This document shows, piece by piece, positions 33,020 through 44,119 of a stretch of DNA of 64,000 bases. The DNA is from Agaricus subrufescens (taxonomy: Eukaryota > Basidiomycota > Agaricomycetes > Agaricales > Agaricaceae), in contig CM057057.1 of NCBI GenBank assembly GCA_029945375.1, positions 1,984,001-2,048,000 of the forward strand, written 5' to 3'. Position 1 is the stretch's first letter, and each line of letters starts with the position of its first letter. The position numbers and the translations under genes are program-made. Below the pieces are notes generated by a model. The model was not told the origin of the DNA. It made no database searches and was given only the letters and a program-made list of their open reading frames with translations.

Positions 33020-34806
33020 TCAAACGGCAGACTCGTCCACCACAGCCTTGCCTTTGCCTTTGGACGGCGAGGAGCGAGAAGAGGAGGTAATGGGGACGAC
33101 GGCCTCAGCGGCCACCTCCTCTTCAGAAGCATCTTCATCGGCGGCCTCCTCTCCAGCAAGTTCGTCATTGACAGAATCTTCAGAAGCCTCAGTTGGCTGG
33201 CGAAAGTGCATCTCCTGAGCCATCGTATTACGAGTTGAAAAACTAGCATGAAGGGGGGGCCTCTCCGGGAGGTTACTCCAGTAATGACCGCCACGGTGCA
33301 AGTCGTCGGTCTCATGAATAAAGTTCATCATGTCGCCGTAAGCCTGATAGAGACGAAGAGCGGCTTCATGAGAAGCTTCGGGGGCGCCAGGGGACGGAAA
33401 GAATTGTTCACAAATCTCGAAAAGCGTATCGAGTTGCGAACGATCCTTGACGAGATGGGCGTTGACGAAATAATCGGGATCGTGGGCATGCACTGCTCGA
33501 GCTTGCAAAATCTCCGCGGCGTGACAGGCACAATCAGACAGAAGACGAGCTTGGGACAATGACAGAAGCTTCTGTTGCATCGTCAATTGAGTGTAACCAA
33601 CGCTAAGATTGCGCGCGGCAACACGAAGAGCTAGAAAAGAAGTAAAACCGACAAAATCAGTACAGAAAAAGACCAAAGAGAAAAGACGTACAGGACTCGC
33701 TAGAGAGACCATGAGAACGGAGGGCCTCGGCCAAGAATTGGACCACAGGCGCAGGCTTATTGTGGGAGCAATGGGAACGGCCTTTAGCGCGACAAGTTAA
33801 ACATGCAGCACCAGCTATAGCAGCGCTGAGTTCGTCACGCACGTCCGCCGTCGCTGCCCGAGTCTCACCAGAAAGAGTATCGTAAGAATGATCACAGATG
33901 TTGAAATTCAACAAACAAGAGATACAACCGCCATCCGGGACCGCACGAGAGCAGATATCAGAAGCCATAGTGAAGAGGCTAGCCGTATGATCAAGGATGG
34001 GGGTGCCAGCAACAATACCATAGTCCCGTACTAAGTCGTCGCTACGACGTAAGCCTGTAAAAGAGCAGATCAGCGAAACTAGTTTAAAAAGAAACGGAAG
34101 TCTTCAAAACATACCACTGCCACGAACCGGGGGGGGGTGTTTCTTATCGAATTTGGCCTTCTCAGTGATAGTAAGCAAGGCGCCTTTGCGACGCTCGATA
34201 GGGTCCGCCTTCGGAGCTTTCGTTTTGGCAGGGAGGGTTGTTTTGGACGTGGAAGCGGGAGGAGTAGCTTTGATTTTGGAAGCGGCAGCAGACTGACGCG
34301 CAGAGGTGCGAGGAGCTTTAGCGGAAACCACCTCAGGCGAAACAGAACGAGGGCGCTTCTGGCCGCGGGCTGGGCGCTCAGCAGAATCGTTAGCCAATTC
34401 GTCAACGCTTCCTTCGGCAGTTTCATCGGCGGAATCCTCGCTAGACACCGAACAATCAATAGCATCCCTAGTTAGTATCATCCTAAGGATCGACTCACGG
34501 ATCAGAAGCAACGGGGTCCTCTACCTCAACAACGGGAAGAGGGTCCGGTTCAGCGGCTTGCAACTTCGCCAGTTTCTCGGCGAGGGCAGTCTCCTCAGCG
34601 CGAGCTTGTGCGAGTACGCGAGCAGCAGTCTTTGCAGTCAAAGAGGCCTTCAAAGCCACAAGCGCCGCCGACGGAGGGGCAGATGTAGTAGCAGAAGAAG
34701 CGGCGACCTTTTCCTGTTTGATATGGGGCCGAGACTTAGATTTGGGAGCAGTTTGAGGCTTCGAGGCGACAGTAGACTTGCGAGGCTTGGGTTTAGCAGC
34801 AGGCAT
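33020..34806 (-). CDS. Antisense accessory gene Y in the gypsy element, Cys-rich, 535 aa, 4 exons
   Basis: Not a recognised family. Phase-checked exons (minus): 34806-34499, 34440-34115, 34054-33692, 33630-33020; 1608 nt, ending TGA. Introns are 58, 60 and 61 nt, GT-AG, the first with an ACTAAC branch site. The N-terminal 200 residues are basic and Pro/Ala/Lys-rich (KPKPRKSTVASKPQ, RPHIKQEK, RGQKRPRSVSPE), suggesting nuclear location or nucleic-acid binding. Exon 3 has two Cys clusters, CISCLLNFNIC (C-X2-C-X6-C) and CLTCRAKGRSHC (C-X2-C-X7-C), about 45 residues apart, reminiscent of fungal Zn-cluster halves but with too long a spacer. Exon 4 is helical (LSLSQARLLSDCACHAAEIL) and ends in a strongly acidic tail. 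The longest open frames are broken exactly at the proposed splice sites, which supports a real spliced gene. Confidence 0.7.
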
Positions 34807-34857
34807 CGTAGAAGCAGGAGGCAAGAAACAAAGGACACGCTACCAAGCCAAGGAAAC

Positions 34858-34868
34858 GTTTATATAAG
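34858..34868 (-). promoter_or_regulatory. TATA box of antisense gene Y
   Basis: CTTATATAAAC on the minus strand, about 52-62 bp before the ATG at 34806. The spacing is the same as for gene X, so both antisense genes seem to have their own core promoters. Confidence 0.5.
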
Positions 34869-35411
34869 GCGTTCCCGGCCGAGTTGGTAGTTGGCCGAGC
34901 CCGTAACCGCCGTACCTAATAAAGCAACGCCACCTACCTAATCCTATGCCATCGCAGGAACACGATTAAAATCGGACGAGACAAAAAGCACGGACGAGCT
35001 GTTTTGTCCATCCATACCAGTTACAGCGATGTTTCTGTCTCTACACAAGTGAGCTAGACAGTAAAAAGACAGAAGAATCAGTAGCTATCGAGGAACGGAG
35101 GATAAGGTATAAAAATAGAAGCGGAGATAGCGAGTCCGATCAAGCGATGGAGGATCCGCCAACCCGGGAACTAACTAGTTAACCCCGAGGTCCGAGATCT
35201 AAAAATATTCGCCACGTGTACCCAATATTCCGCACCCCGTAGTTAAAATGACAGGCAGACCGCTAGTTCCTAAAACATCAGCAACACGTGTGGCTAAAAG
35301 CACCCGAGGGATTCGCGTAGGCACAAGTCAGTATACCAGAAGCATGGCAACAGCCCCGATAAACTCAGAAATATCCAGCAGTTCGATGACTGGGGACAGT
35401 CAGCTTATAGT

Positions 35412-35421
35412 GAGGGGGAGA
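35412..35421 (+). other. Polypurine tract
   Basis: GAGGGGGAGA directly before the 3' LTR: the primer for plus-strand DNA synthesis. Its presence and position confirm the 3' LTR boundary. Confidence 0.8.
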
Positions 35422-36770
35422 TGATACGGCCCGCGCCGTTTTACGCGTAGAAATGTACTAGCTAGTATTTACAAGGGTATAACACCCACTAGCCAAGGTG
35501 CAGGGTCAGAACCTAACCATCTCTCGACACCTCAATAGTATCTCTCGTAGTCTGATAAATCCGCCTTGACTCTTATACGGGAAAACTGTACCGTGTAAGG
35601 CAAATATAGTCACTAGCTACCAGGAATGATCCGAGTAGAGGCATTAGATCTGGTGGTGACAACTAATTAGGCCGAAATACGACGATGACGCTCTAACTAC
35701 CTAGACGAAACGTCGATTTATGCTTAGCGAAACTACAGATCACTCCTCCCGAGATATACTATTCGAAGCAGTTGACCCGCAGAAGACATCGGCTCGGACA
35801 GGGAACGGCTATCACGCAAACTAGCGAGCTGAAATCCCATCAGATTATCGTGGACCCACTAGCTAGCCGGACATATCACCGATTAGGATTCTCATCACAT
35901 ATCGATAACGAATCTGAACGGATAGAACGTTCAGCCAAGCGGCCTTCGGCATTCTGAAACCTGACAACGTACCCATGTGGATGCCAGGGGTAGCACAATG
36001 GGACTAGCTACCATTGTTAGTTGGAAGGGGTAAGGTGCTAAGCGACGTCAGGCAGCACCTGCTCCAACCATGATGATTGGTGCGGATAGGATCTATCCGT
36101 ACCCTCAGCCCAGTCCATATGATACCCTTAGTAATAGTAGAACTACTTTGTTAATATTTGTACGCATAATGTGAATATAAAAACCCTCTAGCTAGCGTCA
36201 AGAAAGGCAAGCAATCTCCTGCCCACGTCTAGCTTTGAGGATCGTGATTTGTAAAGTAGCGATCTAATAAGTGAATAACAACTAGCTTGCGAGAGAGCTT
36301 CTAGAAAAACTCAGACTAGTTCAGCAGTTCACGTCGGAGACGTTACCCGTTCAGAGAATTCACTAGGTTGACAGTGATACGATAGTTTAAGAGACTAGCT
36401 AGGCTACCATCGCACGCTTATATCCAGCAGAGGTGTAAGTCGGTGCTAGCTTGAGTTGTAATTGCGGAGTCGGTGGATAACTGGCGAGTTAGATCATCGC
36501 AGCTCCTCATTAAACGTCATTGGTGCGACTTAGTTTGGCTACAACGCAGTAGCTAGAGTTCAAAGTTCACGTAGCCCTTCGGCCCGTTCGTAGCTAGAAC
36601 AAGTTTGAGGATTCTTTTATTTGGAATTCCTTCTTTATTAACTTTAACTTCGAAATAACCTTTTCTCTTGAACATCTCCCCACGAACTTGCATTTACGAG
36701 TACTAGTTAGTGAAGTGTGGTGTGTTTATTAAACTAGCTACACCCTTAACGTTTCATTTACTACCTCTAC
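35422..36770 (+). repeat. 3' LTR of the gypsy element
   Basis: Direct repeat of 22465-23814, one base shorter. It is followed by ACCGC, the duplicated target bases, and then by the LINE reading frame. The near identity of the two LTRs dates the insertion as recent on the scale of this locus. Confidence 0.93.
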
Positions 36771-36775
36771 ACCGC

Positions 36776-39624
36776 CACCCTGGTCTCACTATGTAACTCA
36801 TGCATTGATTTCGGAATATGGCCATCCCACTTCAAGGAGTCCAATTCGGTCATCATTCCCAAACCAAACAAGCCATTGTATGACAAAATCAAGTCTTTCA
36901 GACCCATCGTCCTCCTCAACACCACTGGCAAACTATTCAAGAAAATCATTGCCACCTGCCTCCAATTCGACAGTATCACCCATGACATTATTCACCCATG
37001 TCAAACCAGTGGTATCCTCCAGCGCTCCACTGAGGATGCAGCAGTGGCCATCACTCATTCCATCAGAAACACATGGAGCCGGAAACAGGTTGTATTGGTA
37101 CTTGCATTTGACATCGCTCAATTTTTCCCCTCTCTCAACCACTACATTTTGTGTCACATACTAACTCATTTTGGATATCCACCACAGATTGTCTCATTTT
37201 TCTGTAACTATCTTGTAAACTGTTTCACTTCATATAACATTAACAACAAAAAATCACAAAAATACACCTGTGATGTAGGAGTTGGACAGGGAAGCGCACT
37301 CTTGCCTATCCTGTCTGCACTCTATATTTCTCCCATTTTTTATCTTCTAGACTATTGGATTGAAAACAATGACTCCTGTATTAAACCCATTTCCTCCTTC
37401 CTTTCATATGTAGATGACAGCTTGCTTGTTGCCACAGATACAGACTCCATATGTACCCACGAAACTCTCCTCCACGCATACTCACACATTTCATCCTTAT
37501 TCACAGAATTTGGGCTGGTCATGGAACATTCCAAGACCAAGCTCTTCAACTTTGCCAAAAAACCAGGTGACCCCAACCCATCCATCGACCTTGGTGTCGA
37601 GCCCTATATGGGTGGCCATCCCCTCACTCCAAAGACTGTCTGGAGGTATCTAGGGGTCTTTTTTGATCACTCCCTGACCTTCAAAGATCATGTCAAATGG
37701 TACGCCACAAGGTCCTTCTCCACTGCCAAATGCCTCAAGATACTGGGCAACTCAGCCCAGGGCCTCCTCCCCCACCACAAACGACTTCTATATGTATACC
37801 TCTTTTGTTGTCCCGATTGCTATGTACAGCTTACAATGCTGGTATTGACCTGGCATGTGCAGCTTCATCACAAACACAAAAATCTTCAACTCCATGCATT
37901 GGTCAGTGTTGCTATGGATCACAGGCATGTTTCACACTACTCCTACTGGTGGAGCCCTAGCTATGGCTGGCCTAGTCCTGATGCACATCATACTAAAAAA
38001 GCTATACAATAAATCCAAGGCACATATTGCGACTCTACATAAAAGACACCCCATCCTCGCCCTCACCAACAAAGACATTGCCAAAGGCACCAAACTGCAC
38101 CCTGACAGTCTGGAACACATATCCAAAACACACCAAAAAATTGCTAAGTCCCCCCTAGACATCAGCAACCTCAACTCCATTGCTGAAATGTTCCACCCTA
38201 TGCACCCCCTAGCTACACCAGGCCAGAGGTTCATGGATACACACCATACACACCTCACCCTCATCCTCCCCCCATCCTCTCTTAAGGCTCCTAAGGAAGA
38301 GATAGAAGACTATCATGACCTCATTAGCAAAATTATCATGTCACCAGAACCTCACTCCATACACACTGTCATGAGCAGGAAAAGACAGAAAGAGGAAACG
38401 GGAGACCCCAACCTACCCAAGCACCATCATGCTGCATATTCCATTACCCATACAGGCACACTAATGTACCATAATACCCTCCCCACAGGACGCCATACAT
38501 CCATAGCTCACACATGGTTCGCTATCATGGCCATTTCCAAAATCATGGAACACATTCGCCTCTACCCACATCATTCCATATGCCATGTCCACCTCCTATC
38601 CCCTTGTGTTCCCATCCTTAGAGGACACATTTTCAACAACGCCTCCCACAAAGGATGTTCCATCAACATTGCTCTTGCCAGAGCACTCAGCAATCTAGTC
38701 AACATCACCCCCCACATCCATATCACCATTCGTGGCTTCAGAGCTGCCAGCATGCCACGTTGCAATCACAAGACACATGACTGGAAGTGCACCTTGTGCA
38801 TCGCCAAGAAAACTGCTATGACTGCCAAACATGCTATGTTTGACAGTAAAACCATCTTCCCCCCTTCACAAACTCTCCAAAAATGTCACTATTTCATTGA
38901 ACAAAATGCCACCTGCCAATGGATTGACAACTTCAATGATCCAAAGTCCGGCTTCTACAAAGGATGGAAATTCCTACCTATGACCGACAGTGAGTCGGAG
39001 GAACACCTTACCCCCACCACTCACAGCAATGGCCCATGGATGGGCATGTACTTCTACACTACTGCCACCAAGTCTCCTCAGCTGTACACCATGTTCACCC
39101 GTGCCATCACCAATCATGCTCCAATTGGTGACTACTGAGATCAATTCTTTTCCAACTTGGATCCACCCCCAACCATCACATGTCCCTGTCACACTCACCC
39201 ATGTGAGACACACCAACATATCCTCAACAAATACTTGTGGTATGCCAGACACATCAATCACAACTACACGCAAATTGAGGGTGTCATATTATTCCTCATC
39301 AATAACCCCAAAGCATTCTCCTTCCAAGGCCCCTCATGCCCCAGGAAGGAGGAAGGCAAGTGGAGAAATCACGTCGAATATATGCACCACCTCAAAAACC
39401 ACTGTTGTCAACTTGTTGGCCTCACACCTGACCCACACCACACCCCCATCTTCATCTGGGAACAAGTTGCCCCCACAATTGCCCAACTTCTAGTCCCCAA
39501 ACTCATCATACACTCTGACATACTCGCCAAAATCCGCCCTGTTCCCTTAGGAGAACTCGGAGAACACCACACCCAGCATGGCTGGTACCATAATGAGGCT
39601 AGGGGCGGCAACCCTGATGCCTAG
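36776..39624 (+). pseudogene. LINE ORF2, 3' part: reverse transcriptase and C-terminal region
   Basis: Continues the reading frame interrupted at 22464. RT motifs: FRPIVLLNTTGKLFKKIIA, LVLAFDIAQFFPSLNH (catalytic Asp), VGQGSALLPILSALY and SFLSYVDDSLLVATD (catalytic YVDD). A frame change occurs around 37850. The downstream part (to 39138) corresponds to the RT connection and possible RNase H region, but I see no clear DEDD set. An in-frame TGA at 39136-39138 (DY-stop-DQFF) is followed by CPCHTHPCETHQHIL, a typical C-terminal Cys/His motif of fungal LINEs. Dead copy. Confidence 0.8.
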
Positions 39625-40070
39625 GCTTTACCAAGCTGTGAATAGGACGGTCAAGGAAGGTTCCTATTGGCTTGGCAGTCCTCGGACTGTGCCACACTTA
39701 TTCAGGTCCTGCAACAGTAATCGGTCCCTGACCTCCCTGGATCCCCCTGAGCATGCTCAGACTCTGTTTTGGTTTCAGATTCTGCTTCATTCCAGTTTTC
39801 CTCTCTCTCTCACTTTACTATGTGTCTCATGATACAGTCCTGTAACTATATCCTAAGTCGCACCACTATTGCCTCTGCTTCTCCATGTCACTCAGGGCAC
39901 CTGTCTGTGTTAGTTTAGAATTGTTGACTCGGGTTTTGTTTTCATTTATTTTTCTTGCACATGTTGTTTGGGGTTTTGTCTTTTTTACCATTTATTTCCT
40001 GGCCTCCAGCCAGGAGCGCTATGCAATCAGGCAGCGCTTAATAAAAGTTGATTTAAAAAAACAAAAAAAA
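39625..40070 (+). other. LINE 3' UTR and poly-A tail
   Basis: Pyrimidine-rich, non-coding, with an AATAAAAG signal at 40040-40047 and an A-rich end (40053-40070). The target-site duplication follows at once. Confidence 0.75.
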
Positions 40071-40084
40071 AGAATTGATGAAGG

Positions 40085-41259
40085 GAAACACTCGCCAACT
40101 TCCACCCACCTTCCTAGTACAGAGAAATGATAAATATGTGGGCACCTAAGAAAGGCTACAATATGGCATCAAAGGATTATTAATGGGTAGGAAAAAAAGC
40201 ATTAGACATTTGGTACTCAATCAATTTGCCCTGACATACAGTATGAATGACAGTCTCACTCATTATGAAGCATGTACCCAGCTGGCTGGTCAGCTGATAA
40301 TGACAGATTCAACTTCCAATGCTTTGGTCATGATGAGGAACATTTCCCACACAAAGTTTGTGAGAAATTATTCCTGACTGGATTAGATTTAAAACCAGAA
40401 AAATGGCCAATACCGATATGGTCTAGTGGTCTCCCAGCTCATTCAAGCTGGGAGTTTTGATGTACAATATACTGAGATTTTGATGATCTCTAGCCACTCA
40501 AATTGGAAGATGAACCAGATTTTAAATAGAGGCTGTTTCTGGGAATTTCTAATTGCCTACACATGAATCAGGCATTCATCATGATGAATGACTTCAAAGA
40601 TATCAAAGTAGTAGTGCCACAAAGATTGGAGTGGTAAGTGTGTGAACAATATATTGATAATATCAATACTTCATAGGGGCAGTGTTGCTGCAGAGACTTG
40701 CCAAAGTCCTTGATTGATTCATGCCATTGAAAGGATAGGTCACCCTCAAATTACAAGATTTGATTAAGAGAAATGCTGATTGACCCCAGTGCTTACACAC
40801 ATTCTTTGCTCTACTATATACCCCCACCTCACTTTCCTGCTCAACCCTTGACCTAGTATGAAACTTGATATTGCTCACCACCCCTATAGTGCTGCATGCA
40901 TGTGCTTGCTGAGAAAATTCACAACTATGCAATATAGTTTGGGTAGCTAGTATTTACCACAAAAGACGCACAGGACTATGAAGATAGGAGGAAATTACTT
41001 GTTAAGAAAACAGGTCATGAGGGATACTTATGTTGGGAAGATAAAGATATTATCACACTATTGGTGAACAATGAAGACATTCAAGGTACAAATCAGTCAA
41101 AGGACAAGAGAAAGATGATTTGAGTGAAATATATCATACCAGTATTTGTTGTAAAGTCAAAGAGATGACATCAATGACTGAGAGCAGTGAATGTCTACTG
41201 AGTCACTTTATCTGACCACAGAAGGGTCAGGTCACTTACCAAGGAGGAACACATAGAAG
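40085..41259. other. AT-rich spacer between LINE and the 11.5-kb transposon
   Basis: No coding signal. Around 40413-40456 there is a tRNA-like A-box (TGGTCTAGTGG) followed by a perfect 9-bp hairpin CTCCCAGCT/AGCTGGGAG with a 6-nt loop, but no B-box or acceptor pairing; it may be a tRNA or SINE relic. The rest looks like old, decayed sequence. Confidence 0.35.
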
Positions 41260-41265
41260 ATAATA

Positions 41266-41341
41266 TATGGCACACATAGTGTACAAAAAATCCGGCCACA
41301 AACTTTTAACTTTTTTTAAAAAATTTGAACTTTCATTTGAC
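41266..41341 (+). repeat. Left TIR of the 11.5-kb transposon
   Basis: Starts TATGGCACACATAGTGTACA and continues with AT-rich words (AAACTTTTAAC, TTTGAACTTTC) that recur in inverse orientation at 52675-52750. Similarity fades into a wider region of AACTTC/GAAGTT words up to about 41480. Confidence 0.7.
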
Positions 41342-41628
41342 TTTTTTTGGAAAATCAACTTCCAAAAAAGCCATGTTTGAAAATTAGGAGGTTCTGGAAC
41401 TTAAAAAACAGGTTTGCCAAAGTTGTCAAACTTCAAAAGTCGGAAACAAAAGTTCAAATTCTGTAATTATTAGACATGTACAAAAAATATGAAAAAATTT
41501 CCTGGCAGTGACTGGATCAGCCATGGCCATCAATATGGCATGGCAAGAGACTGGTCACAGATCAAAGTGACAAACTCAATCATTTATTGTTGATAGGAGC
41601 TAAATATAGTAGTTTAGGAAAAATGAGG

Positions 41629-43210
41629 TCACAAAATGTCTATTGCCTCCATCAATAGATAAATACCACTGTTCTTATCATCCATGTGAATAGGAAAACC
41701 TTTGAGAATATCACGGGCCTTGGACATGTCCTCTGATTCCTGTGAATCCTGTGCCATAGTGTCCTCATCGAGAGGATGCTCATCCTGCAAATTTTGTGTT
41801 GCTGCCTCTTCATCAAAGCCGTACAAGGGATTGACCTCTGCTGCATCATCACCTGGATCCTCCACCCAGTAGCCCATCATCTTAGCCTGTTCCTTTTACT
41901 AAGTTCATAGATTGTGTGGAGACTCTTATAGTGCTCTGTACGTAGCTTGTGATTATTCCAAGATTGGACCATTGTGTCCAGAGTAGCTTGAATGTGTGGC
42001 TTGAATATTGTAATGATGGCAAGCCAATGGACAGGATCCTCCATGTCCAACTCCCTGATGCACTCAAGGTGTAAGAAAACCTCACGCCAGTAGTCCAAAG
42101 CACCTAGATGGACATCACACCAGAGCTGTTCAATGCGAATATTATAAACTGATCTGGCAGTCCAATCAGTTCTATTGTGAAGGTCATAGATGAGTAATCA
42201 CATACCTTCCTTGGAGAAAGGCCTTATGGTCTTCTCCCCATCTCCCAAGCATGTCCTTTTCTACCTCATTATTTCTGTTCCATAATCTCCTCGCACCCTA
42301 CTTGGCCACCCATACTGCTTCACACCATCATTGAATATGGTTTGAACTGTTGCAGCCTTCTTGTTGTCTCATAATTGCAGGTAGATGATCATCTGTGAGT
42401 GTCCATCAATACAACCATGGACATAGAACCCCCATGGCCGCAGTTTTTCATTACCGTCCATGTGCCAGAGGGCATTACTGCCCCTGACCTTATAGACCTG
42501 ACGACGAATTCCATGGTGCCAGCTACAATTAGGTGAGTGACAGGCTCATGAGACTATCTAGATACTTACTGGAAAAGAGTACCTAATGGATCAACACGTT
42601 GTAAACTATCACTAATGCGAGACAGAGGTAGCTTGATCCCCTTGGCTTCAAGGGCCCCTCACATCATATTTGCACCATAGTTTGGGTGCTGTAATGATAA
42701 CCCAGCCACAGTTTTGTTGAGCTCAGCATCTGTCAAATTGGAGAAGGCAGGACAAGCTGAGGAAAGGCCAGCCTTCTCTAGGTGATTGTACAATATTCCT
42801 TGGGATACACCTAAAACCTCTGCAATCTTCTGCCATGTATTTCCAAGATTGTGTAATTCAATGGCACGATTGACATCAATGACCGCAGTAGGGTGTCCTC
42901 GATTGCCTTGTGACTTTGTACGGGCCTTGAATTTTGCTTGTCCTCCCAAACCTTTCTCATAATCCCATAGAGGGAGCAAAACAGTGTCCAGATGCTCCAG
43001 CAATGTGTTTACTTCATCAGGCTCAAGGTCGTCAAACTGTAAGTCATGTAGTAGTCTTTTGGTGAGTTCTAGCTTCTTGATTGATCTTTGGACAGCAAAC
43101 AAGTCCACGTTGGGAAGGTTGTTGATTAGGTGTTGTGCATCATGGTAGATGGTCTCTATGTCATGTAAAAGTGTCGATGCTCTGTCCCTCTGGCCACCAT
43201 TGGAACTCAT
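41629..43210 (-). pseudogene. rve-type (retroviral integrase-like) transposase, broken
   Basis: Would act as the DDE transposase. The start ATG at 43210 lies about 50 bp after a TATATAA box (near 43255-43262). N-terminal helices are followed by a helix-turn-helix-like block GNTWQKIAEVLGVSQGILYNH (21 residues counting both ends loosely) around 42780-42860. After a short intron the catalytic core reads YKVRGSNALWHMDGNEKLRPW (first Asp), VHGCIDGHSQMIIYLQL and GVKQYGWPSRVR, and the end is LDYWREVFLHLECIRELD and SWNNHKLRTEHYKSL. Damage: TGA at 42369-42371 where Arg is expected, and a one-base loss just before 42270 in the GTENNEVEKDM region. The family is widespread in Agaricomycetes. Confidence 0.7.
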
Positions 43211-43559
43211 AGTGAACAGGGGAGTGTGGAAGTTCTTTATATTTGTCATTCGTAATTTATATACCATGTGACATCAAGTTCCACACCCCTCTCTACACCC
43301 CTGCCACCTCCGGAAGGGCATTCATGCACTTGGATATCTCTGCACAGACCCTAATCCAAGGGTCATTCTCCGATTTCCAATTAACTGGCATAGGTCTTGG
43401 CACATTCTTGTCTGGGTGGTAGACCTATGACGAGCATGAGCAAAAAAATAGCACATTAGAGAAATGGTCATACAGCAATAAGCTCTTTCTTTTTGTTGTT
43501 TCGAGTTGCTTTCTTTGTGTGCACACACCTGTTGCGTGACACTTCAATTGGGTGAGGGA

Positions 43560-44030
43560 AGCAAGTCATTACCATCTCTAATAACACTTCTGTCATAGAT
43601 TTGGAAGATTACGTTACATCTTATCAACGGCTGATCCGATTCTTACGAATTGGGCACCGTTGGAAAGCCCTGATCAGACCGTTTCTACTGATACCCATAT
43701 CATCCGAAACGGCCCAGTAGTTGTTGAGATATTCAACGTTCTTTATTCTCTGTGCCATAAGTTAGAAGACTTTAATTACCTAATTGTTCTAGAGCAGTCC
43801 AGACCATTCTAGAACATTCTAGAACCTTGTAGAATGTTCTCTATCACATCATTATCACACCATTACCCAGAGTAACCCAGAGTAACTCAGAGTAGTAAAG
43901 GGATTGTTCCTATTGGTTGGTTATTATTAGAGTAGCTAAACTTAGATACATAATTAGTCATGACTAGAGTCCCTGGGGTCATTGGTAGTGTCCCGGGTCC
44001 TTCTCAGATGTATATATAAGTAGCTTGTCT
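43560..44030 (+). promoter_or_regulatory. Promoter-like block with heat-shock element array and TATA box
   Basis: A run of seven alternating TTC/GAA units, spaced exactly 5 nt, starts at 43807 and ends at 43839 (only the fifth, TTG, is imperfect): a textbook heat-shock factor site. A TATATATAAG box is at 44011-44020 with a plausible initiation region near 44045, all reading to the right. Around it are words such as CCCTGATCAGACCGTTTC that look like a fungal LTR. No plus-strand gene follows within 4 kb, so it may be a promoter or LTR relic. Confidence 0.5.
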
Positions 44031-44119
44031 TGGTGTCCTTAAGACCCAGACTTAACAACATCAGTTGTGCTTTGTCATCTCATCTCTCTGCTTATCTAAG
44101 ATCACTGCTCTTTCCCCAT

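Larger units (their letters stand above)
22465..36770 (+). mobile_element. Ty3/gypsy LTR retrotransposon, 14.3 kb, with antisense accessory genes
   Basis: Inserted in the LINE reverse transcriptase, flanked by ACCGC (22460-22464 and 36771-36775). Order: 5' LTR, primer-binding site, gag, protease, pol (RT-RNase H-integrase), then a 4.7-kb 3' region with two antisense spliced genes, polypurine tract, 3' LTR. The pol order RT-RNaseH-integrase defines Ty3/gypsy. There is a GPY-like module after the integrase core but no chromodomain. The two LTRs differ by only three substitutions and one single-base indel over 1350 bp, and all frames are open, so insertion is recent and the copy could be active. 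If the LTR ends in CA rather than AC, the duplication is 4 bp (CCGC). Confidence 0.93.
18045..40070 (+). mobile_element. LINE (Tad1/L1-like non-LTR retrotransposon), split by a gypsy insertion
   Basis: Bounded by a target-site duplication AGAATTGATGAAGG at 18031-18044 and 40071-40084, the right copy directly after a poly-A tail. Without the nested gypsy element the LINE is about 7.7 kb. It carries ORF1 (gag-like with zinc knuckles), ORF2 with an apurinic-type endonuclease, reverse transcriptase and a long C-terminal region, and a 3' UTR. Every open frame is damaged by TGA stops and by frameshifts at C-runs, so the copy is dead. Because the duplication is still perfect, the 5' end is probably close to full length. 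CpG looks scarce in it compared with the inserted gypsy element. Confidence 0.88.
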
